Below, piece by piece: positions 46,943 through 57,689 of a stretch of DNA of 64,000 bases (position 1 is the stretch's first letter; each line of letters begins with the position of its first letter). The notes below the pieces were generated by a model. That model ran no database searches. It was given only the letters and a program-made list of their open reading frames with translations, and was not told the origin of the DNA. The position numbers were made by a program, and so were the translations under genes. The stretch is from Girardinichthys multiradiatus (lineage: Eukaryota > Chordata > Actinopteri > Cyprinodontiformes > Goodeidae), in the NCBI RefSeq assembly GCF_021462225.1, contig NC_061811.1, positions 9,449,663 through 9,513,662 of the forward strand, in the 5' to 3' direction.

Positions 46943-47718
46943 TGTACCTGGAATCAGAAATTATAATGCTAACTGAATTATAAATAAACTTTTAAAACAT
47001 GTAGCACATTTCTTCATTAAAAATTCATATTGAAAAGCTTATTTATTCTCAATCACACTCTCCAGCGATACAGTTGGATTACATAAAACTGTCCATTTAT
47101 TCTGGTTAACCTTAATATCACCTGAAATATTAAATCGATTTTCAGTAACAATTAAAATAATAACATAAACTGTTAGAAATCACTTGTGTTAAACATTCAC
47201 TGTGATGACTGCCAGCGGGAGCTCAGTGCCGATAGTCCGGTCAGATCTCTACCGGGCTAGCTCACCTCACCGCCGGTAGGGCTGGCGAGGCGAGCCAGTC
47301 ACTACGCCGGGAACGGAAAACTCCGAACACGTCGGAGCACGTTTGAAATTAAGCGATGTCTAGATAAATCAAGCAGATATTTCACGTCTACATAGTTATA
47401 TTCCCGCACTAAAAACATTGTAGAAGTTAATTTGTGTCACAGAAAGTGTAATTTTCCACAATTTACTCACAGCTTTTGTTGCTGTGGTTCGCCATGGCTT
47501 CCCCTGCTTGACCAATCCGCTTCGACCCGCAATGAATGATGGGAAATGATGGGCCGCGAAGGATACTCACGACCCATCCTTCAAATCGGGCAAAATAAGG
47601 ACACATTTGTTGGCCGCATTTGAGGGAGTCATGATTCATGAATTGGGACAGCCTTCGTCGCCGCGCTGTAACGTAATCGGCCTACAAATACGGCCTTCGA
47701 AGGATGCAGCCCCTGAGG
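46943..47718. repeat. Right terminal inverted repeat of Harbinger
   Basis: Partner of the left arm. It carries a minus-strand copy of the same first exon (MANHSNKS, followed by GTGAGT) near 47470-47494 and ends GGATGCAGCCCCTGAGG. Confidence 0.92.
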
Positions 47719-47890
47719 AGGTACGGCCGAGCGGAGGTCGACATCTTCGCATCAGGGGAAAACGCTCAGTGTCCGATGTTTTTCTCACTGACAGAGCGAC
47801 AGGCTCCGCTTAGACTGGATGCGCTAGCGCACAAATGGCCGCCGGTCCCACCGTACACCTGGAACTGATCATTCCTACTCTCGCCAGGGT

Positions 47891-49070
47891 GTGAGAGGGA
47901 AAATATTCACTCATTTTGATAGCTCCCCGCTGGCCAGGGAAACACTGGCTAGCGAAGATTTTTCAGATGCTACACAGCGAGCCATGGCGGCTTCCCCTCC
48001 GCAGAGATCTCCTGACGCAGGCACGCTGAGAAATATTTCATCCGCATCCGGAGCGCATGGCCCTATGGGCCTGGCCTGTGAGGGGTTAAATCTGGCTGCC
48101 AGTGGGCTTCCCCAGAACATTATTGACACAATTCAAAATGCAAGGGCCGTTTCCACGCGTAGCGTGCGTGAGGGTAAATGGCAGGCATTCGTGGGTTGGT
48201 GCGCAAAACCTATGGTGAACGTAATGCAAAGCCCTGTGTCGGACGTTTTAACTTTTCTGCAGGCACTGTTGGATAAAGGCTTGGCTTTTTCCACTGTGAA
48301 GGTGTACCTGGCTGCTATTTCAGCCTGTCACGTTGGCTTTGGTGACAAAACAGTGGGGCAGCACCCCCTGGTGTGTCAATTCATGAAAGGTGCACGACGG
48401 CTCCGTCCAGTGTCAAGGAGCCTCACTCCTTCATGGTATTTGCTGCAGGTTGAGCTCAAAGTGCTTTCCTTTAAAACGGCCTTACTGATTGCTCTGGTTT
48501 CTGCTAAGCGTGTGAGTGACATTCAAGCGCTTTCAGTTAACCCGTCCTGCATGCAGTTTCTGGGTGAGTCAAGGGTTTTACTGAAACCTAATCCTACCTT
48601 TATACCTAAGGTTGCTACGGCTCTGCCATGCCGTGCCCTTGAATTAATGGCTTTCTATCCACCACCATTCTCCTCTCAGGAGCATGAATGACTGCATACG
48701 TTCTGCCCAGTAGAGCTCTGCGGTTATATGTGGAAAAAGCGGATTTTCGCAAATCAGAGCAGCTGTTTGTGTTGTGGGCTTCATCACATAAAGGAAATCC
48801 TCTCACAAAGCCAGGTCTTTCGCATTGGGTAGTGGGAGCTATTATTATGGCTTATGAGAGCAGAGGCCTTGCACCCCTGCAGGTGTGCGGGCTCACTCCA
48901 CTCGTGGTGTGGCCTCATCCTGGGCATTGTTCCAGGGTATACCTGTAGAGGAAATATGTGAGGCTGCCAGCTGGACGACCCCTAACACCTTCACTAGGTT
49001 CTATAAACTGGATGTCACCAGGCCCACACTGGCTCACACGGTTGTGGGTGTGGGTTCCACATTGCCATGA
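47891..49070 (+). pseudogene. DIRS tyrosine recombinase, broken
   Basis: Three frames together cover a tyrosine recombinase. At 47891-48691: KVYLAAISACHVGF and ALLIALVSAKRVSDIQALS, with the first catalytic Arg. At 48688-48948: LRLYVEKADFRKSEQLFVLW and GLSHWVVGAI. At 48885-49070: RAHSTRGVASSWALFQG with the H-x-x-R box and TFTRFYKLDVTRP with the nucleophile Tyr. A TGA at about 48691 (an Arg CGA-type position) and two frame changes inactivate it. Catalytic residues are otherwise conserved. Confidence 0.85.
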
Positions 49071-49162
49071 ATGCAGGATGAATATGTTGGTCTTCGAGTG
49101 AGCTTATCTGGAAATACGGGAGCAGAAATATTCCATAGTGAGATACCGAAACGAATGTTGAA

Positions 49163-49470
49163 AGAAAACTTTAGGTTAAGGATTTAACCCCGGTTCTCTG
49201 AAACATGAGTGAGGTATCTCACCAGATCACCCTCCTTGCAGGGAGCGAGGAGGGTGCTTACTAAACTGAAAATCACCTATGTGACGTCGGCTTCTATACT
49301 GGGAGGAAGTCCCTCCCATGGGAGCAGACGTCACTTCTGCCTGCCAGTCACGACTGGCGTAATGTAATAGAGCTTCTGGGGGACAGGTGCTGGAGGCGTG
49401 TCCCATAGTGAGATACCTCACTCATATTTCAGAGAACCGGGGTTAAATCCTTAACCTAAAGTTTTCTCTC
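49163..49470. repeat. DIRS terminal inverted repeat / complementary region
   Basis: 'actttaggttaaggatttaa' and 'ccccggttctctgaaa' at 49166-49203 are inverted at about 49429-49466. The two copies can pair over about 55 bp with a loop near 190 bp. This is the split terminal arrangement used by DIRS elements. Confidence 0.8.
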
Positions 49471-49486
49471 AATTGCAAAGAATTGG

Positions 49487-49832
49487 GTGGTAGCGCAGTT
49501 GGTAGCACAGTTGCCTTGCAGCAAGAAGGTCCCGGGTTTGATTCCCGGCCTGGGGTCTTTCTGCATGGAGTTTGCATGTTCTCCCTGTGCATGCGTGGGT
49601 TCTCACTGGGTACTCTGGCTTCCTCCCACAGTCCAAAGACGTGCCTGTTAGGTTAATTGGTCACTCTAAATTGCCCTTAGGTGTATGAATGAGTGTGTGG
49701 TTGTTTGTGTGTTGCCCTGCGATGGACTGGCGACCTGTCCAGGGTGTATCCCGCCTCTCGCCCATTGACTGCTGGAGATAGGCACCAGCTCCCTGTGACC
49801 CACTATGGAATAAGCGGTAGAAAATGACTGAC
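49487..49832 (+). mobile_element. tRNA-headed SINE with 13-bp target duplication
   Basis: A 346-bp insertion is flanked by the direct repeat TGCAAAGAATTGG (49474-49486 and 49833-49845). The head has tRNA-like promoter boxes (TAGCGCAGTTGGTAGCAC and GGTTTGATTCC), and the tail ends in GACTGAC repeats. A second copy, inverted, is at 52290-52650. This is a common fish SINE type; I do not assign a named family. Confidence 0.85.
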
Positions 49833-49845
49833 TGCAAAGAATTGG

Positions 49846-50218
49846 CTCATCTAAACCAGCCACCAGAGGGCAGTCATGGCGCATAAGGAGTGGATGAATG
49901 GAGTTATTGGCCAATTAGTGGAGTGATTGACAGTGGGGCAAAACAGTGATTAAAGTCAACCAACCCAGTTGTAGAGAGACTGAGCAGCATTACCAGCACT
50001 CAACTGAGTTCAATAGGTGTTGTGGGTTTGCATGGCCAGTATTTGTGGTATACAGATGTTACATTGGTTAGATCCTGGACATTACTTGTACATAAGGGTT
50101 CACACACATGCTGCATTTACCATGTTGTAAAGAGTGCCCTCTAAAACCAAACTGCTGCATGCAAGTTTTTCCACCTACGTGTCACCTACCCTCTTAACCT
50201 CCAACTAGTTGAGGCAGT
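49846..50218. other. Short unique interval
   Basis: No gene or element is recognised between the SINE and the Tc1 copy. Confidence 0.7.
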
Positions 50219-50636
50219 TACAGCGCCTTGCGAAAGTATTCGGCCCCCTTGAACTGGTCAACCTCTTGCCACATTTCAGGCTTCAAACATAAAGATATAA
50301 AATTCTAATTCTTTGTGAAGAATCAACAACAAGTGGAACACAATCGTGAAGTGGAATGAAATTTATTGAATGTGTCAAACTTGTTTAACAAATAAAAAAC
50401 TGAAAAGTGGGGCGTGCAATATTATTTGGCCCCCTTGCGTTAATACTTTGTAGCGCCACCCTTTGCTGCAATTACAGCTGCAAGTCGCTTGGGGTTTGTC
50501 TCTATCAGTTTTGCACATCGAGAGACTGAAATTCTTGCCCATTCTTCCTTGCAAAACAGCTGGAGCTCAGTGAGGTTGGATGGAGAGCGTTCATGAACAG
50601 CAGTCTTCAGCTCTTTCCACAGATTCTCGATTGGAT

Positions 50637-51604
50637 TCAGGTCTGGACTTTGACTTGGCCATTCCGCACATGGATATGTTTATTTGTGAACCATTCCATT
50701 GTAGATTTGGCTTTATGTTTTGGATCATTGTCTTGTTGGAAGATAAATCTCCGTCCCAGTCTCAGGTCTCTTGCAGACTCCAACAGGTTTTCTTCCAGAA
50801 TGGTCCTGTATTTGGCCCCATCCATCTTCCCATCAATTTTGACCATCTTCCCTGTCCCTCCTGACAAAAAGTAGGCCCAAACCATGATGCTGCCACCACC
50901 ATGTTTGACAGTGGGGATGGTGTGTTCAGGGTGATGAGCTGTGTTGCTTTTACGCCAAACATATCGTTTTGCATTGAGGCCAAACAGTTCGATTTTGGTT
51001 TCATCTGACCAGAGCACCTTCTTCCACATGTTCACTAAAACCAGCCGCCACGGAGACAGTTTCTTCCCCCAGGCTGTTTCTCTGTTGAACATTCAATAGA
51101 GTACCAAACAACAGCATACAGATGTTGCAAATGCACCTTTTTATTATATATGTGTATATTGTACATTGTAAATTTGTATATTCTGTAATGCAAAAACAGA
51201 ACAAAAGAGCAAAGTGTACTGGAGTCAAATTCCTTGTTTGTATGTACGAACTTGGCAATAAAGCTGATTCTGACTCTGATTCTGATGTTTGGTGTGTCTC
51301 CTAGGTGGCTTGTGGCAAACTTTAAACGAGACTTTTTATGGATATCTTAGAGAAATGGCTTTCTTCTTCCCACTCTTCCATAAAGGCCAGATTTGTGCAG
51401 TGTACGACTGATTGTTGTCCTATGAACAGACTCTCCCACATCAGCTGTAGATCTCTGCAGTTCATCCAGAGTGATCATGGGCCTCTTGGCTGCATCTCTG
51501 ATCAGTCTTCTCCTTGTTCGAGATGAAAGTTTAGCGGGACGGCCGGGTCTTTTTAGATTTGCAGTGGTCTGATACTCCTTCCATTTAAATATGATTGCTT
51601 GCAC
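50637..51604 (-). pseudogene. Tc1-like transposase interrupted by LINE insertion
   Basis: The N-terminal part (51347-51604) has a helix-turn-helix and the basic GRPAKLSSRTRRRLIRD region. The C-terminal part (50637-51092) has WSDETKIELFG with the first Asp and FQQDNDPKHKAKST with the second Asp. The DD34E Glu would follow left of 50637 in another frame. The LINE fragment 51033-51284 separates the halves, so the copy is inactive, although it otherwise looks fairly young. Confidence 0.88.
51033..51284 (+). mobile_element. LINE 3'-end insertion with ATGTT target duplication
   Basis: A 252-bp insertion has ATGTT on both sides (51028-51032 and 51285-51289). It ends in AATAAAGCTGATTCTGACTC-type short repeats and contains 'acagtttcttcccccaggctgtttctctg', matching 40820-40850. 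It is a severely 5'-truncated LINE copy. Confidence 0.85.
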
Positions 51605-52289
51605 AGTGCTCCTTGGGATGTTTAAAGCTTGATAAATCTTTTGTATCCAAATCCAGCTTTAAATTTCTCCACAACAGTATCTCAGACCTGCCTGGTGTGT
51701 TCCTTGGTCTTCATGATGCTCTCTGTGCTTTGAACAGAACCCTGAGACTATCACAGAGCAGGTGCATTTATATGGAGACTTGATTACACACAGGTGGATT
51801 CTATTTATCATCATCAGTCATTTGGGACAACATTGGATCATTCAGAGATCCTCACTGAACTTCTGGAGTGAGTTTGCTGCACTGAAAGTAAAGGGGCCAA
51901 ATAATATTGCACGCCCACTTTTCAGTTTTTTATTTCTTAAACAAGTTTGACACATCCAATAAATTTCATTCCACTTGACGATTGTGTCCCACTTGTTGTT
52001 GATTCTTCACAAAAAATTTGAATTTTATATCTTTAAGTTTGAAGCCTGAAATGTGGCAAGAGGTTGAAAAGTTCAAGGTGGCCAAATACTTTTGCAAGGC
52101 ACTGTAGTGTTTCACACTGAATCTGGTTCTGCTGGACGTTTAATCAAACTGGCCTTACCATGAAGAAGCAGAGATTAGTCGTATTTTAGTAGTCTTGTTT
52201 TTCACAGTTTTTCTTTCGTTTTTTTGTACATTTCATAATTTAATTCCCTATCACTATTCGCAATCAGTCATTTAATTGTGAGTCTGATT

Positions 52290-52650
52290 CTCAGTTAGTC
52301 AGTCATTTTCTACCGCTTATTCCATAGTGGGTCGCAGGGGAGCTGGTGCCTATCTCCAGCAGTCTATGGGCAAAAGGCAGGGTACGCCCTGGACAAGTCG
52401 CCAGTCCATCGCAGGGCAACACACAAACAACCATGCACACACTCATTCATACACCTAAGGGCAATTTAGAGTGACCAATTAACCTAACATGCATGTCTTT
52501 GGACTGTGGGAGGAAGCTGGAGTACCTGGTGAGAACCCACGCATGCACGGGGAGAACATGCAAACTCCATGCAGAAAGACCCCTGGTTGGGAATTGAACC
52601 CAGGACCTTCTTGCTGCAAGGCAACAGTGCTACCAACTGCGCCACCATGC
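52290..52650 (-). mobile_element. tRNA-headed SINE, inverted second copy
   Basis: Reverse-complement relative of 49487-49832, flanked by AGTCTGATT at 52281-52289 and 52651-52659. The tRNA-like head is at the right end (GTTGGTAGCACTG on the minus strand). Confidence 0.85.
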
Positions 52651-52659
52651 AGTCTGATT

Positions 52660-53799
52660 GTGTTCTTATAAAATATCAGTCCTCTGCTAGATTGTTCTTA
52701 ATCCATATGAATTAGGAGGTTTATTCAATCTCACAAACTGAAGTATTTTTGATGGAATGAAAGAAAATAATTATTTCCTAGATTTCCTTCCAGTAATACC
52801 CAAAAATGTGTTTCATTTAGTGATTCTAACTTGAATTTATGAAGGTAATTATAAGCAAAGAGGGTGAGACACTTTCTTTTTTTAAATGATCAGCATTGAA
52901 GAGGAAGTCAATATTCTATTATTCTAATTATAGGATACATCTTGTTATAGGATCACAGTTTATGACGCATTTGTTTCCATATATTTGTATACCTTTTAAA
53001 TATGTTATTTTGCTGTGAAGTATCATCCCAGCTGAATTTGATTTACTTACTGTTGCCTGTTGTAATCTTTTCTGATGCTTTTAATTGTTTGTTTTTATCA
53101 TAAAACATTAAAATCCTCAGTCTTAGAGCTTTTATCAAGTTTATATCAATCAATCAATCACATTTTAATTGAAAAATGTAAAAAGCACCCTACACAAACA
53201 AAATAACACAAGTAATAAAAACAAACCCCCTTTTATAGACAAGGATACAGACTGTGCAACAGTAACTATGGAAACTGCAAAACACTTCACTTTAACCATA
53301 CGTCTGTAAACCTCACTGACTATAATCATGATGAAAGTTAGCGAGCTAAAAGTGTTCCTGTGTTTGATTTTGCGACTTGATTGTAGTATTTTGACCAGCC
53401 TCCCCCTTGTTCACTACGTCGTATTTTGTAGCTCTCTAGTTGTGTATGTGATAGGTTGGAAGACTACCATTATACCCCCAATACTTAAATATTCTATACA
53501 GCTGTTATTCTTAAGTTGATTTCATACTTTAAATTTGACAGTAAAAAGGTTTGCAATAAATTCTAATTCATATTAGTTCAGAGAAGCCTAAACTACAACA
53601 GTATATTAGTGCCAGGCTAGGAGGTTTTTTTTAAATTACGAGAATAAAGCCGCAACATTGCCAGAATAAATTTGTAGGCTAATATTACGAGAATAAAGTC
53701 ATACAAAGTACCATGACAACTACAGTACAAATAAAAGACAGTGAGCTAATTCTACTCAAGTACTGCAGATTTAAGGGAAATTTGTCGGAGCCTGGGAGT
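52660..53799. other. Intergenic sequence with small repeat pieces
   Basis: Mostly AT-rich and without a gene. An ATCA tandem near 53150-53160 and an 'attacgagaataaagtc' repeat near 53636-53702 resemble small fish repeats. Confidence 0.6.
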
Positions 53800-54530
53800 T
53801 TTGTCATGTATTGTTTTTGCCTGTTGCTTACATTTACTCACCACTAGATGCCGCCGGGATCCTCCGGTGTGGAGGGTAGCAGGTGTTCCTCATTTCTACT
53901 CATCTGGAGGAGTATAACAAGAAGGAGCTGTCAGCACTCCAACGCCTGAGTGTTTGCCTTTGTGGTAACTTAATCTGGCCAAGCTTTAAGTATTGTGTTC
54001 TTGCTAAAGCTTGCAGTAATTTACCTCTTCGTGTGCTCCTTTCTAGGTGAATTCTAGTCCAAGCCTCAAAGCTCCTGCAACTTTCCCCCCTGGCTCAAAG
54101 TCTCTGCTTTGAATCCTGCCAAAGTCAAAGTTCCCAAGCTTCCAAGAAATCTACCTTGATCAAGTACTAGCTGACAGCTCAAATTCTTCGTCCTCCAACA
54201 AGCGAACCCTGCCCACCCTCCACCTATTTAAATCTACATCAAGCCTCCGGAAATCTAACCAGACTCAGCAGCTGCCTCAACCGTTCTCCCTGGCTCCACA
54301 TCATCCTCCCTCGTCTAAACCCATCTGCATCTCCAGTAAGCAAGATTCTCAGTCATTCTCTATTGCTTCCCAACCAAACTGCAAAGTTACTTACCCCTTT
54401 CATCTCTCCCGTACAGTTTGGTGTCTCTAGACTCGGTTCCGGTTCTATATTCACTACAGTAAAAGTAAAACTTGTTAAACTTTTCTCCTGCCTCCTGAGT
54501 GTCTCTCTGCATGTGGGTCAAAACAATTAA
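53800..54530 (+). repeat. Possible solo LTR
   Basis: The block contains 'caccactagatgccgccggg', a TATA-like 'ggagtataacaag', CT-rich downstream sequence and a final 'ctgcctcctgagtgtctctctgc'. This is an LTR-like layout, but I could not define both TG/CA ends or a target duplication. Another repeat type is possible. Confidence 0.35.
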
Positions 54531-55359
54531 ACAGACAATGACAAACTTTTATGATAAGAGAACAAATATTTGTTCTCTTGTCATAAAACATTTACCAATT
54601 AAGTATAAAGAAGGCAAGGTATGTTTATTTTTATAGCACCTGTAGAAAGTTTATTTTTTGCCAAGACAGGGACCAATGATTGTCACTCAGAATCAGCTTT
54701 ATTAATATCTTGCAAGAGAGAGCTTTCAAGGTGATTCTCATGGGACCCAGACTCACAGTGGAGGGAGATGAGGTAAAACCTGTTGTAATTCTCTCCTAGA
54801 CATGTTGACAAAAGAAATTGAATCTTACACAGTGTGGCGTACATGTTATCTCATATAAATGCTTTGGAGAAGGCTGAGGAGCCATCTCTCTAAGACTAAA
54901 CAGAACCATTTGTCCTAATCCTTGCCATAGATCAAGTCTGTAATGTAACAACACAGTAGGGGTTTGAATACTTTTATCAGATCCTGCAAAGTATTAGGTA
55001 GAAAGCAAGGCACTAAAATTGTCTTTAACACACTATTTATACACATGGTAATTAAATGTTCTTTCCAGGAAAACAAAGAAAACACAAAATACTTGATAGA
55101 AACACAAAGCATCACATGGAAGCACAACATGTCTCAATGGTAGGACAGGTGTACAATATGCAGAGGTTATGGTCCTCAATGCAGTTGTCCCTGCTTCAAT
55201 TACTGGCCCTGTGCCAATTGCTGCAGGTCTTCCCCCTTTCTCTCTGCCCTTCTACCTGTCCAGCTGCTAATAAATAAACGCTGCTAGTGTCACAAAATCT
55301 AAAATAAAAACATATGCATAAAATAAAGTTATGACAAATGTAAATGGACTGAGTTTATA
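54531..55359. other. Intergenic sequence, repeat fragments only
   Basis: A short 'aaggcaaggtatgtttattt' fragment near 54610 resembles LINE/SINE tails. No gene is recognised. Confidence 0.6.
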
Positions 55360-55570
55360 TAAGACTTTTCTAATCATACCGACCTTCACACTAGAGCCAC
55401 ATTCACCCTATCACACTCACATTCATACGACGCGCAGATTGGTAGGCAACATGAGGTTAAGTGCCTTGACCAGGGGCATAACAACATAAACAGGAGGAAG
55501 CTGGAATCAAACCCACAACTTTCAGATTTCAAGACAACTACTCTTCCCACTAAGCCACAGTCGCCTGTTT
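55360..55570. repeat. SINE-like fragment
   Basis: The segment 'ggcaacatgaggttaagtgccttgacc' through 'actcttcccactaagccacag' is a pattern of a widespread fish SINE or LINE-tail repeat (minus-strand head at the right). Ends are not defined. Confidence 0.55.
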
Positions 55571-56889
55571 AAGCAAATAAAAAGCTCAGACATGATACAA
55601 ATTAAATGATGGCAATTTAATGGATCAGCTTTGTGTTCTAATACCTACTTTATTCTAAGAGGGGAAGGTAAAACAGGGAGGATTAATTCAAAGTGTCAGA
55701 ATCACCTGGATCCATCACCTTTCATCACCAGTACTACCACAAAGGAGCAGGAAATGCACCCTATTTTGTCTGGAAACAAACCATTCACCATTCAAGGAAC
55801 TGACAAAACTTTTGCAGGTGTGCGGGGAAGCTCTGAGCTGACAGATCAGCTTTTTTTAATTAGCAAAAGGTCGCTCTGAGCAAGCAGGCTCTCCGTTCTG
55901 GACAAGTATGTTGATATGACGAGGAAATAAATAAACTTTTCTAAAATATTCTAATTTATTGAATGGGTCTGTAAAACCATGAATACACTGTATATTAGCT
56001 TGTTTTGCACCAGCATTTAGGAATGTCGTCCAGGAACTTTTCTCCTGCTCCTCCTACCCGTCTTCTCTGGGTGAAGAGCTGCATGATTCCAGGGAGCAAT
56101 TCAACTGCATTGCAGTCTCTCTGATGTCAAAATAAGAGCTTCTTCCTCTTCTTCAACATTTCAGATTGTTTGAACAAACTGTAAGTTTGCTTTGTTTTAG
56201 TTTAATTTTTTATCTCTTTCTGTTCTCTAATGCAGGGAGAACATGTTCTCTTCTTATTTTAACGCAATGTATCGTTTTTCTATTCTGAAGACTAATCTAG
56301 AGGATTGTTTGAGTATGAAAAAAGTCAATGACTTGTGGGTATTTGTTTTCTTCGCAAAAACCGCTTCATGTTTTTAGTGTCTTGAAGTCAACCCTTAGTT
56401 TCACCACAAAACTCAGTAACATAAACTTCCTGTTGACTCTGTTGAACTGGATTTGATTCTAGTTAAGTTATATTTAGATGGAGGATATAACTGATTTTTT
56501 TAAAGGCTTCCTTAAAATGTACTGGATATGCTCAAAATTTATTATGTTTTTATTTAGGACAAAAACCTCATGATTTCAGTTTATGTCTCTGTAAGAAAAA
56601 TGACGGCAATAGATTTCTGGAAGCAGTCAAGAACAGAATCCAGCAGAACAGGAGAATCATGTTCTAGACGGATACATTCCTCTGCTGCAGCTATTTCCCA
56701 ACCTACAACAATTATGTTGTATGGCGAGCCTGACGTTCTGCTCAAAGCACCAATAAGCAACTTTATAGCCAGGACCTGACGACAGAGATAGTAGGCTGTG
56801 ATGTGTTTATTCATAAAGTTCTATAAAGTGTATATTCTCAATTAATGTTCTGATGAATAGTCTTTGCATGGTGCTGTGTTGGTAAACAC
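55571..56889. other. Intergenic sequence, one unexplained small open frame
   Basis: No recognised gene. A minus-strand frame at 56581-56770 follows a good acceptor-like sequence (TACTATCTCTGTCGTCAG) and encodes a peptide with LLIGALSRTSGSPYN and CIRLEHDSPVLLDSVLD that I cannot place. It could be a decayed exon or chance. Confidence 0.4.
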
Positions 56890-57099
56890 CGACACTTTTG
56901 GGGAACAAACAGCAACATATTCTGGTGAGGTTGAGCCTCTCACAACCCAGGGTTCAGACCAGGAAGCAGGGTCATAGTTTAACACTCCTCTCTGCAACTT
57001 CTGTACTGCTACCCACCCATTACCCTATTAAGACAGTGTCTTGCCCACAGCCAAAATTGAATAGATTAAAAAATTATCTAAAAGGAGGAAATCAGGAAA

Positions 57100-57689
57100 A
57101 TCTAATAAGAATAAACACAACTCAGACCAAAAAGAAAAATAAAACAATTAAATGTGGCTTACTGAACATAAGATCTCTCTCTTCAAAGACATTGCTAGTT
57201 AGTGACCTGATTTGTGACAATCAGATTGATTTATTTTGCCTCACAGAAACCTGGCTGCAGCAAGAGGATTATGTTACTATAAATGAGTCAACTCCTACTA
57301 ATTATTTAAATTTTCACATTCCTCGAATTACTGGGCGAGGAGGAGGAGTAGCAACCATCTTTCAGTCCGATTTATTGATTAGCCCCAGACCAATCAATAG
57401 CTACAACTCTTTTGAATATTTAATCCTTAGTTTTCCTCATCCAAATTGCAAAGCACTAAAACCTCTTCTGTTTTTTGTTTTGTACCGTCCACCAGGCCCT
57501 TACTCTCTATTTTTAGATCAGTTTTCAGACCTTTTATCTGATTTAGTGTTAAATACAGATAAAGTTGTTATAGTGGGGGATTTTAACATTCATGTAGACG
57601 CTGAAAGTGATAGCTTAAATATAGCGTTTAATGCTATCTTAGACTCATTTGGCTTTTATCAAAACATTAACAAACCTACCCACCTTTAA
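57100..57689 (+). pseudogene. LINE APE-type endonuclease domain
   Basis: The open frame (which begins upstream at 56898) encodes [22 protein letters not shown] with the catalytic Glu, [17 protein letters not shown] and [12 protein letters not shown] with the catalytic Asp/Asn. These are the motifs of apurinic-type LINE endonucleases. It stops at 57689 and the sequence resumes in another frame at about 57690, so the polyprotein is broken. Confidence 0.85.

Larger units (their letters stand above)
43596..47718. mobile_element. PIF/Harbinger transposon with very long inverted repeats
   Basis: A 4.1-kb element bounded by near-identical inverted arms at 43596-44368 and 46943-47718. Inside are the two genes typical of PIF/Harbinger elements: a Myb/SANT-like protein on the + strand and a DDE transposase on the minus strand, pointing toward each other. 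Both are frameshifted. I could not define the usual 3-bp target duplication at the outer ends. The right end abuts DIRS-element sequence. Confidence 0.85.
47719..49470 (+). mobile_element. DIRS-type retrotransposon, 3' portion
   Basis: The region begins with the tail of a DIRS reverse transcriptase/RNase H product (VDIFASGENAQCPMFFSLTD, ALRLDALAHKWPP). It continues with a tyrosine recombinase and ends in the inverted terminal/internal complementary repeats of DIRS elements (49163-49470). DIRS elements integrate with a recombinase instead of a DDE integrase. The 5' part (gag, most of RT) is absent; the Harbinger element lies where it should be. Confidence 0.82.
50221..52104. mobile_element. 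Full-length Tc1-like transposon with nested LINE tail
   Basis: The element starts CAGCGCCTTGCGAAAGTATT and ends ATACTTTTGCAAGGCACTG, each next to TA (50219-50220 and 52105-52106), the Tc1 target duplication. Inverted repeats of about 210 bp (50221-50434 and about 51890-52104) surround a minus-strand transposase. A 252-bp LINE fragment sits inside the transposase. Confidence 0.93.

Noticed and set aside
49496..49550. tRNA gene
   Set aside because: The A- and B-box-like sequences belong to the head of a SINE with a target duplication; no complete cloverleaf is seen.
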